Source: Helopsaltes ochotensis
Taxonomy: Eukaryota > Chordata > Aves > Passeriformes > Locustellidae
Direction of reading: 5' to 3'
Assembly: GCA_013400155.1 (NCBI GenBank)
Contig: VXBM01001086.1
Span: 62,001 to 126,000, forward strand
DNA length: 64,000 nt
Position 1 is the stretch's first letter; the number at the start of each line of letters is the position of its first letter. Made by a program: the position numbers and the translations under genes. The notes under the pieces were generated by a model. That model saw only the letters and a list, made by a program, of their open reading frames with translations. It did no database searches and had not been told where the DNA came from. This document shows positions 1 to 11,929 of the stretch, piece after piece.

Positions 1-1500
1 TTTCCTTTGTCTACCACAAAAGAGCAATGTATAAAACTGTAAAACACTCAACTGCTATTGGGAAATACAACTATTTTAGTTCAAAAAGTACAAGTTTTAC
101 ATTAACTAGTATTTAAATGTTTCCTCAGGATACAATGATATTCATCTTTTTTTTTCGGTACAAAATTGATTGAAGCAGTAATCATCATTGGCATGTAATT
201 CCTATTCCATTATTAAATGTTATTACCTACCCTGCTCTGTTGATATAAAGGTTGAGGTAATCTACCTAGTAAATCAAAACAATGAAGTGATCCTGATGAA
301 AAATAATTTACAAATATTTTATTTCTATCAAAACCATCAACCAAAAGGATATTTTTCTGTGTATGCATTGATTGTTTTTGCTAGTTAGTAATATTTCACA
401 AGTTTGCTTCCTATAATGAACCACTCTGAAGCCTTTTCATTTTGTGTATGGCATAGGTCACCTAAATCAAGTCAATGGTTTCTAAATCTTTTCAAGATGA
501 TTAAAATTGGAGGTAGGGACATTTTTCAGATAAGTGTAGAATATTGAGTACTCTTCAATACATATCTGCACTGCCATATCTTGACAGCTGTTCTGATCTG
601 TAGAAAATAACATAAATATGCATAAAATTGAACAAGAGACACCTAAAAGAGAGAGACTTTTCAGATTTTTCTGTCCTGGCATAATTTTTGCTGTAGTTTT
701 AATAGCAATTATAAAGTTTCTCTAGATCAGTACTACAAACATGATGTATTCACCCCAAACTGGTTCAAAGAGAAGGATACAGTGTAACAGCATAGATACA
801 TCTCTCTTAAAGTAATTAAATGGTTTCTTTTGAAACATTGAAAAACATATGCATTAGTTTTTCTCATCATTCTGCACAAAATTTCCCAAAGTCTTTTAAA
901 AATTAAAATATTTGATTGTTATTTGAATAAATTGCATAGAATTCTTCTGACTTTTAATTACCTAATAAAATAAAAACTAATTGTTTTTACAAACAGTAGG
1001 AAGATTTGCCCAGGTTCAAATCAGTTTTGAAAAGGGCTTGTGGGTTTGTTTTGTTTTGTTTTAAGTACTTCTTTGTGGTGCCTCAAATTTATGGTTTCTT
1101 TTATGGCCCTTTTAACTCATATGCTATTTATAATCAGACAAAATTATGGTTGTTTTTCTTTAAATCAATAAACCCAAAGTTATTAAAATTCTGTTAGACT
1201 TCATTACTAGCAAATGTGTGTTGAGGAAAAAAACTCAGTTTGTTTTTAACATTACAAATATCCCTGATAACCACTGAGTTCAATAGGGTTTATGGACACA
1301 CTTTAAAATCATCACATGCCCAAGTTAGTTTGTGCATAAGGAATGTCAAATAGGAGCTTAGTTAATTCCAGTAACATAATGACATCCAGCAGCAGAACTA
1401 TCCATATTTATGATTCACCAGAGTAAATAATTATTTTTTCTGATTGTTTAAAAATATTTTTAGCATTAGAATTCACATCCATACCTCAATGAAAAAATAT
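1..1500. other. AT-rich stretch, nothing recognised
   Basis: This stretch is AT-rich with short homopolymers and a few TTTTG repeats near 1045-1062. I see no repeat family, exon-like block or RNA gene in it. The two or three 60-residue reading frames are rich in Phe, Ile, Leu, Lys and Tyr, as chance ORFs in AT-rich DNA are. Confidence 0.6.
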
Positions 1501-1504
1501 TTTT

Positions 1505-2615
1505 TTAAAATGTTTTTTCATATAAATAGAATTTTATTAGGCAGTTAGTATTTGATCTGGTATGTATCATTACATGCTCTGGGTCATCATTTTCTTCATT
1601 TATTACATGGCTGCATTTGTAATTATGTCTGGAAAATTCTTCAGCTGGGAAATAAGAATTCAGTTCCGAAACACTCCATGTCAATTCTCTCTGCACAGAA
1701 ACTGGTAGTAGGTTTAATAGAGTAGATTTATCCAGCTGTAGGAGCTTTGCCTTAAGATTCATTTTGCAGAACACTAATAACATTAAACCCATTTTTTTTT
1801 TAATCAAAGATGAAACCAGAGACTGTTTATTTTCATCCTGAACAAGTGGAATCTTATAAAGACAGTCATCTTTCATTTAAATCAGAGGGAAGTTTTCTAG
1901 GTACTTCATCTAAAACCTGAATCAGGTCTCAAAATATCCTGCACACACACCAGGCAACCCCTGAAAGCATTCTCAGAGCCAGACTCATATGCTGGCAGCT
2001 TTGTGACACACTTGAACAACTTCTATTTGCTAGTGCTGCCTGAAAGAACTTGAAGAGGTTGTTTCTGAATGTCATTATGGAGGCGCAAATCTCATTATTC
2101 TCCCAGTCAAATGTAAGGTGATTTCTGAATAGAATAAAAATTAGTTGCTCTTGTAGTTTGCTGATATCAAAAGCTGCATTTATTAATTCAATAACATCAT
2201 CTTAGATAAGTAGGCTTCAGGACAGAAAAAATAAGTTTCATGCTCCTGCATTCCATGGGTATGTTGTGGTGTTTACAGGGTCATCTAAAATGTCATCTAC
2301 TAGCTCAGAAAAGGCTATTTCACTCTGATCTTTCAGTGTATTAACTGTTAATATTTTCCATTTTTGGTCTTTGCTCAGTAAGTAAAAAATATTCCACTGC
2401 TTCTGTTCATTAAAATTTAAATTTATCATTTTCCTTACCTTCTTGAAATAGTGACAAATTGCAATGCTTCATAAAATACATTTAATTTCTAAAACTTAGA
2501 ACTATAAATTAATTTTTCAGAGGTTTTTTGCTAATATTTAATTTTAAGTCTTTCCTGGCATCAAGAAATATCTCTGAAATCTGATGATATTTTGATCTGA
2601 ATTTGAATACATAAA
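1505..2615 (-). pseudogene. Decayed coding-like stretch, unidentified helical protein
   Basis: Reading the minus strand from 2615 down to 1505, four protein-like segments follow one another without an obvious intron. The first is at about 2615-2509 (contains EIFLDARKDLKLN). The second is at 2452-2238 (contains AFSELVDDILDDPVN). The third is at 2198-1929 (contains FRNHLTFDWENNE), ending at an in-frame TGA after which the same frame stays protein-like for about 20 more codons. The fourth is a 123-codon frame at 1876-1505 (contains LLPVSVQRELTWS). Moving between them requires frame shifts or passing stops, so this is not an intact gene. An AATAAA lies on the minus strand near 1540, followed by an A-rich run. 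The residues are helix-forming and acidic/basic, unlike typical chance ORFs here. I do not recognise the family. It could be a retrocopy or a decayed multi-exon gene, and chance cannot be excluded. Confidence 0.3.
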
Positions 2616-2932
2616 AATATCTTAAATACATAGGAAACCCGCATTAAAAAATGCTCAGTCAGAAGTGCAGGTCTAGATTCTTTTATTCTTTGACATCAGA
2701 ATTGTACCTTAGTAGTACCTTCTCAATCTTTTTTTCTAGAAAATAAAAAAGTAAAAGTTAGACAAATCATTGCTTCATGTCATTTTCTTTTACACATTTT
2801 TTAGAAATCCTATGTAAAAAATATTTTAATTTTTTATAAAAAAAATCCAGAAACAGTAGAAAGGTTTTCCTTCCTGAACCACTGAAAGTGTTTCAATCCC
2901 AGTCCTAAATTTTGCATACATGGTCCTCAAGT

Positions 2933-3095
2933 ACTTCAAGTTTGAAAAGGATCTCGGGAGATCTTTATTTCAACCTCCTGATCAAAGAAGGTCTGATCAA
3001 GGCTGTAGAGTAGGGTCTTGAAAACTGCTAAAGGCAACTTTATAAACTCTTGGGACAGATTGTGCCAATGCTTAGTTATCCTCAGAGGTGGTTTG
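2933..3095 (-). mobile_element. CR1 LINE 3' fragment (minus)
   Basis: The plus strand reads like the reverse complement of a CR1 3' end. It has a diverged 'aaggatctcgggagatc' block, then 'cctcctgatcaa', then 'gggacagattgtgccaatgc' and a 'cctcagagg' block, in the order expected for an inverted CR1. The copy is strongly diverged and its ends are approximate. Confidence 0.55.
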
Positions 3096-3203
3096 GATTT
3101 TGTATTTTGTCTTTTTTTTTCTTTGTTTTTAGTTCAAATACTTATGTTTCATGAGCAAATAATAACTATGTAAAAATGAGCCATAGTAATCATTAGGGTG
3201 ATT

Positions 3204-3207
3204 CTGC
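3204..3207. repeat. Target-site duplication, left copy (CTGC)
   Basis: CTGC here and at 3830-3833 flank the LTR exactly. A 4-bp duplication is typical of gammaretrovirus-like (class I) ERV integration. Confidence 0.65.
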
Positions 3208-3829
3208 TGACTCACGCTGGTGTCCCTGAGATGTGCTGGTTAAGAGTCTTTTCCTCTCAGGCCCTGTGCCCGAAGCAGAAGAAGAGGTCAAGATTTGTCG
3301 GCTCAGGTTTCTCAAAGTTGTTTATTATTTCTTATTTATACATTGTTTTTGTGTGCCCTGCCAAGGTTCTTGCTGCAGCTCAGGGCAAGAGCCAACTCCT
3401 CGCTCCCTGGGTGGTCTCAGCTCTTTATACTATCTACTACATATTCTTTATTTACAATGAATCACCAATACCTACTATCTATGCTAGACAGAACACTTCT
3501 ACTCTAACTCAATCCCTTTGTGCCACCCTCACAGCAGAAGATGGTGGGCAAGAAGAAGAACCAGAAGGACAGGGACACATCCAGATTCTTCCATCTTGCC
3601 TCTTCGGGCCCCCATTCTAAAATCCCAAATTCTACATTTGCACCCTGTGATTAACTATTATTCATATCGAACTCCTGAGGCTTGTAAATCTTCATGCAAG
3701 GTTGGTAATTTCTTCCACAGGCTGAGATGGAAGGCACTATCATTTTGGGCTCTGTGCCAGGGCCTCCAACCCCCCTGACAGGGTCTTGGACCATCCAGGG
3801 CAGCCAGAGGGATGCCCTGGGTTCCAACA
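3208..3829 (-). mobile_element. Solo LTR, class I-like ERV (minus), 622 bp
   Basis: On the minus strand the element begins TGTTGGAACC and ends GCGTGAGTCA, so it has the TG...CA ends of an LTR, and it is flanked by a CTGC duplication. A TATA-like motif (minus TATAAAGAG, plus strand about 3421-3432) precedes AATAAA-type signals (plus strand about 3317-3328) by roughly 100 bases, the U3-R-U5 order expected on the minus strand. No internal retroviral region adjoins it, so it is a solo LTR left by recombination. The 140-residue reading frame at 3198-3620 lies inside the LTR and is not a gene. Family name not assigned. Confidence 0.8.
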
Positions 3830-3833
3830 CTGC
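3830..3833. repeat. Target-site duplication, right copy (CTGC)
   Basis: Matches CTGC at 3204-3207 directly on the other side of the solo LTR. Confidence 0.65.
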
Positions 3834-4880
3834 TGCACCATTCTTATGACTTGATACATCATTTCATACTTTTTCATGTAATATGATTTATTTAACCTGG
3901 TTGACTTCATATAGCAGAGTTTCTCATCAGGGGCTCATCCACAGGAGATGTGCAGTATTAAAGATATCTTTTTTTGTGTGTTGAGAAAAGTAATCTCAAA
4001 AGTTAGACCAGATATTACTAATATGATTTTATCAGCAGATTAATATAAGGCATGTATTGCCTGCGGTTTGGTGGATGACTGAATGTTAGTAGGGAAGCTG
4101 CAAGCAAGTTTTATATTTAATGGTTTCCAGTAATTTCACCCTACACTAACATCTGACAGTGACCAGAATTTTATCATATGTCACCATTAAATCCATGGCC
4201 CCATCTCCAAATCTCCTTCAAGACATGTATCTCTGGTACCAACCTTTTACCATGTAAAACATGGGAGACATAAGCCTTTGAACATCCTCATGTTTGGCAA
4301 TGTTTTTCTGTAGAAAACATGTTTAACTTTAATATATACGGATAAGAAACCTTATGTCAACAGACAATATTTTAAAATCTTTCAATGAGGGAACTGATGT
4401 TGGCCTGTCTTGTAACCTCATCATAAATATTACTCTGGATAACATGGATGTTTCTGCTCATGAAATACTTGCCCAGTTGATCCACATGCCAGTCTCTTCA
4501 GTCCTCTTTTAGGAAGTGATATAACCATCATATAGAAAAGTTTAGGCTAATTTGTCACACAGCAAACTGTCGCTGCTATACTGTGGAGAATATTTTGGAG
4601 TTATTATAGTAAGACTCAATATTCGTACGCAATCACAGCAATGCATGAAAATGATCTGCATATTTTTATAGATTTTGTTACCTCAGCCTTTCTTAAATTC
4701 CATTTGTCTTCCATTATTCTTCCATTTGTCTCATTGCTAAATTTATAATGAATTGCAATAAGTGTTAGTTAGCTGACTAAAAGAGACTGTGAGTGATATA
4801 GGAAATAAAATTTATTTATGAGATCTTCCCTTTTTGACTCTAGACAAGAAGCTCTTGCTTTCCAAGTATGTTTCAAAGCA
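3834..4880. other. Unannotated AT-rich stretch
   Basis: No recognised repeat, exon-like block or RNA gene is visible. The sequence is AT-rich single-copy-looking DNA. Confidence 0.5.
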
Positions 4881-4884
4881 CATT

Positions 4885-5366
4885 GAGGTGATGGACTTTT
4901 GTCCAGAGAAGGGCAACGAAGCTGGTGAAGGGTCTAGAAAACATGTCCTGTAAGAAGAGGCTGAGGCAACTGGGGTTGTTTAGTCTAGAGAAAAGGAGGC
5001 TTCTGAGGCATTTCACTGTTTTCTACAACTCCCTGAAAAGCATTTTGCTGTTCTCTACAACTACCTGAAAGGAGATTGTTGGTGTCTTCCGCCATGTCTC
5101 AAGCGAAAGGAGAAGAGGAAATGCCCTCAAATTGTGTCAAGGGAGGCTCAGATTAGATATTAGAACTTTTATTTTTCTTTGGAAGATTGATCAGGCACTG
5201 GAACAGGTGTCCAGGGAAGTGGTGGAACATTGTCTCTGGAAATGTTCAAGGGGTATCTGGATGTGGCACTGGGGATATGGTTTGGGGGTGATTATGGCAG
5301 GGCTAAGTTGAAGAGTGGACTGGATGATTTTCAATAGCTTTTCGAACTGTGATGATTCTGTGATTA
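4885..5366 (+). mobile_element. CR1 LINE 3' portion (plus)
   Basis: This contains CR1 landmarks in order: 'ccagagaagggcaacgaagctggtgaa', 'aagaggctgaggcaactgggg', 'attgtgtcaagggaggctcagattagata', 'ggcactggaacaggtgtccagg', and a terminal 'gatgattctgtgatt'. A local duplication of a 'ttctacaact.cctgaaa' block occurs near 5015-5065. The 87- and 69-residue minus-strand reading frames at 5191-5584 are antisense shadows of the element. Confidence 0.8.
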
Positions 5367-8220
5367 TAACACAGTCATGGCCAATGAACTGGCAGTGCAG
5401 CACCTGTATGTTTGTCTCTCTTACTGGAAGAAGGTGAAGCCTGTGAAGCCCCATCCTCCCAGATTGCTCTCCTCAATTCACTGTTTATGCATTTTTGGGT
5501 CTGAAGCTGCAACTGTGTCCTTGGCTCTCGGGCAGGAAAAGGATTGTTTTGTCTAACTGCATGGTGAAGAAAACTTGCTGACACTTTATATGAAGTTCAA
5601 AGTTATATAATAATGCAGTACAGAATATGGAAAATATGAAATCTAAAAGTTAAGGCGTCAAGGACACCTTCCTCTTCACTGAGTACACTGGAGAGGCTCA
5701 CATAAGATGACCGCAAAATCTGGACCCTACACAAATACTTTGCTTTGCTTTGGCTCATGGCTGTAGTAAATTAAACAAAACTCTCTTAGCTTGGCAGTTT
5801 CACACACCAGTAATTTACAGCCACCTCTGGGGAGCATCATGCACAGCCAAAATGAGTGCAAGCACAGGGTCTGGTAACTGAAACTCATTCCACATAGGAG
5901 ATAAATATATGCATGTATTACTCCACTGGGCTGGTGCGTGGTCAGGAACACATGCTGCTCTTGATGAGATTTAAAGAGTCTGCTGCCCCCAATACATAGA
6001 GTGGTCTAAAAAGTGGTATCAAGGAATGAAAAATGTAATTTACTCTTCTGTAGTGTAGTATTAGCTGCATAGAGCTCATTTTTCTTCAAATGCTTATTTA
6101 GGGAGAGGAAGGAGGGTGGTGATGATATTTTAGAGGTTTGGAAGACTTAATTAGGAATGTGCATCTGAGGCATATGTATTCGTTTAGCTTGAGTCTTAGA
6201 ATTATTTGTATTTCAGTGTTTATATGAGATTTTCTGTTGTCAGCTATTCTAACTCTGTTAAATTTGAGTCTATGTGGCATCAGAGGTTCATTTTATAATT
6301 CCTGATAGAAAATTTAAAACATTATTTAGCTAACATTCTGTTAATTTCAAAGGATTTTAAGGCTCTTTTGCTTTTTATTTTGTTTTTCGAGACACCAAAT
6401 GCAATCTCTAAATGAAGAAAAAAAATGTGTGTGTTGGTATGTTTTTGTAAAAGTCTCTAGTATTAAACTGCACTGTTGCAATTGTTTAAAGGGCTGAAAA
6501 CCTGAGCGGAAAATTTTCAGTGTTGTGTAGTTTCTTGTATTTATCTGTGAGGTATGTTTCTGGATTCATTGAAATATCCAGCTAAGGTCCTAACCTCATG
6601 GAAATCCTGGTAAAATATGAGAAGGCAACTGGTTGTGTCAGAGCTGAGGCACCCCAGGTCTCATAAAAAGAATGAAACCCTTGCCTCCTTAATGCTCAGA
6701 TGTGAGAAGGAAAGGGTGAACTGAGCTCCTGTCCCTCACAAATGGCCTTCTGTAAAGGAAGACATCTGCTGCTGGCTCACACCTCCTGCTAAATTCAATA
6801 ACAGTCTAGCTCCAAAGCTGGGAAGGGCCCTCAGCATGGCCTTTCCTATTCCAGGCACTAAAAATGCTTATCACTGTTCTTGATAATAATAACATGTAAT
6901 TCAGGAAATAAGAACATAAAGATAAAAGTTTCATTCAAGTATCCAGGAAAAAAAAAATAAAAAAGAAAAAAACGTTGGAATACTGATGTAGACATGAAGA
7001 GGGGATTGTACACTGTGTGGGTTGATGTAAAGAAGGATATCCTTAACGCCTACTGCCGCAGACAGAGTGATAACAAGGATCATTCCTTTCTGGGAATCTC
7101 AAACCTGACAATTCACCAATAAAGCACACCTAGCAGGCCACGTGCAGGAGCCAAACATGCAGGAGCCTCACAAGCCAATATTCATTTTGTCCCAAGTTAT
7201 GTAGTCTACTGGAGGTGATCATCCAGTAGAATGGCACAGTGCAACTATTTTAACAGATAAATAGGCAAGATGGAAGAATTTATTTGTAACTGGAAGAATT
7301 CATTTCTCAGGGGCTTAGTAATGGCCTCCTGTAAATGTGAATCTTGATCTAGACTTGTGTTAAATTTAAGAGCAGCCAAGTAACCTGGGGTGTTAGAATC
7401 AGCCATTACACAGTTGTAGGTAGTGCCCTGACAACAGAAATTACTGTGGTTTGATTAGATTTGCCTGATAGCTTACCTAGTGTGCTCCTAAAGAAATTGG
7501 ATTGGTCTTGTAAATGGAAAACAAAAATTTTTCTTTTTTATTGTGCATAATTATGGGGTTTTCCTGACCTTTAAGGGAAGTGAAAAGAGTATGTTATTTT
7601 CAGGACTTTGTTCAGGTGCCACTCTCTTTATGAGAAAAAACAAAAGGAAGAAGGAAAGAAAAAAAGATATTAATGAGAATGACACTACATAAAAATTATA
7701 TATTTTTTACATTTTAAAAAAGATTATTAAAAATATTTTGCAATATTAAAGAATGATAATTTTTAGAAAAATCACAATTTGTTTTCAAATTTACAGTAGA
7801 AAATATTTTCTTTTGCTTTCACGTCAATGATACATGATTAGTCTTTTTTCAAACTTTAAAATTAAAACAAAAAGTTTTTTGAGATATTGTTTTCTATTTC
7901 ACATCACCTCATGCATTATTCTGACTCTTATTAGGATTCTTTCCATTTGGGAAAAAAAATTGATGAAATATCTCATTTGACTCACTTTGACAGGATGGAA
8001 ATGGGGATCCATCAGGACCTTTACCTGTCTGTTTTATCTGTCCTTTCTCACTGGAAAACTAAAATTAAGGAAGTTTGTGTCTAAGGAATTGCAAATTATG
8101 AATTTAATGTTAATTAGTCTCCCTTTTTTGAACTTGTATTCTTACAACCAAAACTCAATCAGAAACTTCAGAGACACACAGTTCCCCACATGTTCAGTGT
8201 GATATTTGTTAATACCTTTG
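5367..8220. other. Unannotated stretch
   Basis: Mostly AT-rich sequence. Slightly GC-richer patches at about 6600-6850 and 7060-7200 do not match a repeat family I know and hold no long open frame. Short A-rich runs occur near 6945-6972 and 7650. Confidence 0.5.
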
Positions 8221-8224
8221 AGTG

Positions 8225-8386
8225 TGACCTAGAAGAGATTATTCAGGGAGCTTATGAAGTCTCCATCGTTGGAGATATTCAAACTCTGATGGGACATGGC
8301 CCTGAACAACCAGCTCTAGGTGAAACTGCTTGAACAGGCCAAGCTGGACCAGGTGACAACTTCCAATCTCAACGCTTCTGTGATTA
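8225..8386 (+). mobile_element. CR1 LINE 3' end (plus)
   Basis: The block runs 'gaagtctccatcgttggagatattcaaa', 'gggacatggccctgaa', 'gaacaggccaagctggaccaggtgac' and ends 'cttctgtgatt', the typical CR1 tail in the plus direction. It is heavily 5'-truncated. Confidence 0.8.
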
Positions 8387-9572
8387 TGAACATATAGATT
8401 GGAATCAATAGAAATAAAAGAATAAGAATCCTTCTCCCACTCAGATCCACCTTCTCCCCACCTACAAATTTCTATCTACATATATCTTACTGATATCCTA
8501 CTGCGATCCACCCTCATACATCACAGTGACTCCACTGAAACCAGCGGAATTAAAACGGAGAAAAACTGATAAAGTGCTCTGATAAATAAGGCCTGTATGT
8601 GTATAAGAGGAAATTTATTCATAGCTTATGCCTTTCATAATTGCTTGTTACTCAGAAAAAATATCGCTCTGAAAACATTGTGGAGAGAATATGATCCTCT
8701 GGCTTTAAATATGCTGGGTTTTCTCTGTAACTAATAGATCTGAACTCTATCATCTTTTTCTTCATTCCTCATTTATTACTTGTTTAGTTGCATTTACCAA
8801 TTCCGCAGTACTGTTTACTAGGGAACTCTTTTCCTTAGTGTAGTACTCTTACTGTATCACACAGTACCTGAAACATCTCTGAAGGATTTATCGCCTTCCA
8901 CGGATCTACAGATAATTTAGCAGAACTATTTTTCTTTTGATTGTGGATGTATATTATGCAGTTCTAAATTTCATCTGTTCAGAGTAGTGCTTCCTACAGT
9001 AGATGAGGAAATGTGTCATATTATTTCACAGTCGTGTACAGTTGTAATACTCAACATTTCCAGGAAACATTAGGGGGAAGATTTAAAATAACATAAGTGT
9101 CTAAAAGCACAAATAAATGTTTAAGGGAATTACCACTTTTACAGATATAAGGAAGTTGAAAAGCTGCAAGTTATATTGAAAAGTTTTAATCCTTCAATTA
9201 TAAATTCATAAATTCATAAATAAATAAATTCAATTCATAAATATTAGATATTTATGAATATGAGAATACTTTCTAAAAATCCTTAAGGTGAAACAACGGC
9301 TACCAGGAAACTTGAAACTTGTTTTTTTATCTCTGTGTATTGGCATTTTGGCAATCCTTTTCACCTGTGTTCCCACAGCCTATAGGCTCTCAATCATTTT
9401 GTTTAGCATACTTCTATAAAAAAGCAGACTTTTATTCTTATGAATCCTTTCTTGAAAATATGTATATTGCTCCCTCATTAATTTCCATTTTAGTAAAAAA
9501 GTATATTCACATATGCAATAAAATATAATTTTAATCTTTAAAATCATATTTTAAAATTTAAAATTTTAAAAT
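8387..9572. other. AT-rich stretch leading to assembly gap
   Basis: This holds no recognisable gene. An A/T repeat of 'aaattcataaat' type lies at about 9200-9255, and the last 40 bases before the gap are almost pure A and T. Confidence 0.55.
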
Positions 9573-9640
9573 NNNNNNNNNNNNNNNNNNNNNNNNNNNN
9601 NNNNNNNAAATTTTAAAATTTAATAAATTTTAATCTTCTG
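9541..9640. repeat. A/T palindromic tract around a 35-N gap
   Basis: Bases 9573-9607 are N. Both sides consist of 'aaattttaaaat'-type self-complementary sequence, so the gap sits inside a simple A/T repeat or inverted repeat. Its true length is unknown from this window. Confidence 0.9.
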
Positions 9641-10180
9641 AAAATTAATTATCCTTCATTTTCCGGATCTTCTGTCACTATGAATGAATGAACAAATTAC
9701 ATTTCATGTAAGATATTACAGGACACTTTATTTTTGCTGATCCAACCAGCAGCACAGTCTTTTAGCAGAGAGAGAACATTTCTTTTAGAGCTAAAGACGT
9801 GTCAACTCTACAAGCCTTAGAAAGGGTTATCAAGCACAAAGTCCAAGGGTCTCTGATCCTTTGAAAGCTTGCAACCTGAGTGGCAAATAGGAACTTACAA
9901 GTTAAATAAAGAGTGAAGGAAATTGATACCTGTACAGCAGCTGTAGAGTACACCCCTCAGGAGAAAGGGACACTGTTTATTTTGATATATTACATTAATT
10001 TTGTTAATAATCACCAGAACTGTAAAGTACTGAGATTTACTAATCTTTAAACTTAATTTAGGGTTTTTTTCCAAAGAAATGGAGGATGATGCAACAAGAA
10101 ATGTAATACTCTTGATATTGAAGCCCATTATTGAATTTTATTAGAATGTAAACTGAAGTATTTAAGAGTGCTCAAAGTGA

Positions 10181-10528
10181 TTTATCTTTCATCATATCAA
10201 AATTAATGATGAAGGAGCAGATTTATCCATTGCGGCAACAGGCACACAGCAGTTACCTCTAAGCATAAATGATGCCCCTTTCACTGATCAGGATCAGACT
10301 TAGCTGGATCAAGATAATGATGTGCAGATAGTTACTGAACACCTCTCCCGTGGGGGTGCATTCTCACACCAAGCTTTTAAAGATGATGCTGCTGATCTGT
10401 GGCTGTCACAGAGTGGTGAGAAAGTTCACTGCTAAGTTTTAATTGCTAAGGTTCTAAATACTCAGCTTTCTGCTGCCAGTAGAAGGGAAATAAGGAAACG
10501 AAAATGTGAGGCAAACTTTGGGGTCTAG
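10181..10528 (+). pseudogene. Coding-like stretch with two internal stops
   Basis: One plus-strand frame runs 116 codons from 10181 to a TAG at 10526. It is interrupted only by TAG at 10301 and TAA at 10433. The sense segments look like protein: an acidic part (contains SINDAPFTDQDQT), a part with SHQAFKDDAADLWLS, and a basic end (contains REIRKRKCEANFG). This Asp, Gln and Arg content is unlike the Lys/Asn/Ile/Phe-rich chance frames nearby. I do not recognise a family. It may be a relic of a gene or retrocopy, or chance. Confidence 0.28.
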
Positions 10529-11815
10529 TGGCTTCTGAAACCTGGGTTTCTGTTTTTTTGCTGAGTGTGGGAAAGCTTTCTGGAAGGCAGGACTAGCTGT
10601 ACACTGTGTACACTGCTAGCACGTTTGCTCTGTACACTGATCACAGAGAAAATATATACAAATATGTACAAAATATATTTTGCGTAGAAAATACTCAAGA
10701 GGTATCCAAAGATCATCTCTTGAAAAACCAGGTTGCAGATTTCCTTATATCTGCTATAGCTGAAATAAATTGATTTGAAAACCAAACCAAACCAACATAA
10801 ACGAAATGAAAAAACTAGGTATTAGAAGTACTTTGCCTTTTGCTTCTATGCATGTGTGAATATGTTTTGTTCATATAGAAAAAGACTAAAATGTTTTGAG
10901 CTACCAGAGAAGAGAGACTGAAGATGAACGAGTAACTTCAACCCATATCTGCACAAGTCATTTAGTGAAGATCAGTCACCCCAGGTGACCCTTTCTCTTC
11001 CAAATACAAGGTATTGGCAACACTGAGATTTCAGGTCTCTGAAGCTCAGATCTACTGAATACATTTTCAGTTAGAGGAAATTTGAGGAAAAAACCCCAAG
11101 ATTATTTATCCTCTCTTATGTTATCCTGGAACAATTTTCACATGACACTTGGTAAATAATTTAGTTCAATAGAGTTTTTCCAGAATTTTCTATTTAGGAA
11201 ATAACTCAAAATTGCTCTAGAGAAGGAAGTTGCATCCATTTTTTATTTACTGGATAATGCTTTAATGGGCATGGGAGATAGGTTTAATTTTCTCATTTAC
11301 CTGAAAGAGTCTAAGCTCACTTTTTTCATCTGACATTTTCTGCCATCACAGGACTCAGAGTACATTGCTCAGAGAATATTTTAATAATATAATATATATC
11401 AGAATATATTGCAGACTATATTGTAACAGCTGTAAAATTTCAGACAATTTTAACAGATGGATTTGATACTGCCCTATATAATTTGTCTAATCAAGTGATA
11501 ATCTAGGCAAATTCATAATTGTAAACAAATACAATTACAATAGTGTAAGTGTTCAGTGTGGAAAAAAACACAAAAAGAGGAGCATGACATATAAAATATT
11601 GTCTGAACACCTAAATTTCACACAGAATTCTGCAGGAGTTAGAGACAACTGCCTTTGGTGATCAGATCACAGAACTGCAGGCAGAAGACATCTAAATTGC
11701 AGTGTGTACTTCATTTATTATCTATTCTAGATCTGAGAGGGAGGTGAGAATCCCCAAAATACCAAGGACTGCAATCACCATGATCATTATTAATCTTTAC
11801 TGACCAGCTGCACAC
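10529..11815. other. Unannotated AT-rich stretch
   Basis: No recognised repeat family or exon-like block. Only AT-rich sequence with a short TA-rich patch near 11380-11400. Confidence 0.5.
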
Positions 11816-11818
11816 AAG

Positions 11819-11929
11819 CAGACACACACAGACACACAGACACACAGACACACAGACACACAGACACACAGACACACAGACACACAGACACACAGACACA
11901 CGGACACACAGACACACACACACACACAA
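11819..11929. repeat. GACACACA octamer repeat with (CA)n end
   Basis: An 8-bp unit GACACACA is repeated about 12 times with very few changes (one CGGACACA variant near 11901) and grades into a (CA)n run at 11912-11928. It produces spurious Cys/Val-rich reading frames on the minus strand. Confidence 0.97.

Noticed and set aside
3198..3620. 140-residue plus-strand reading frame
   Set aside because: It is entirely antisense to the solo LTR at 3208-3829.
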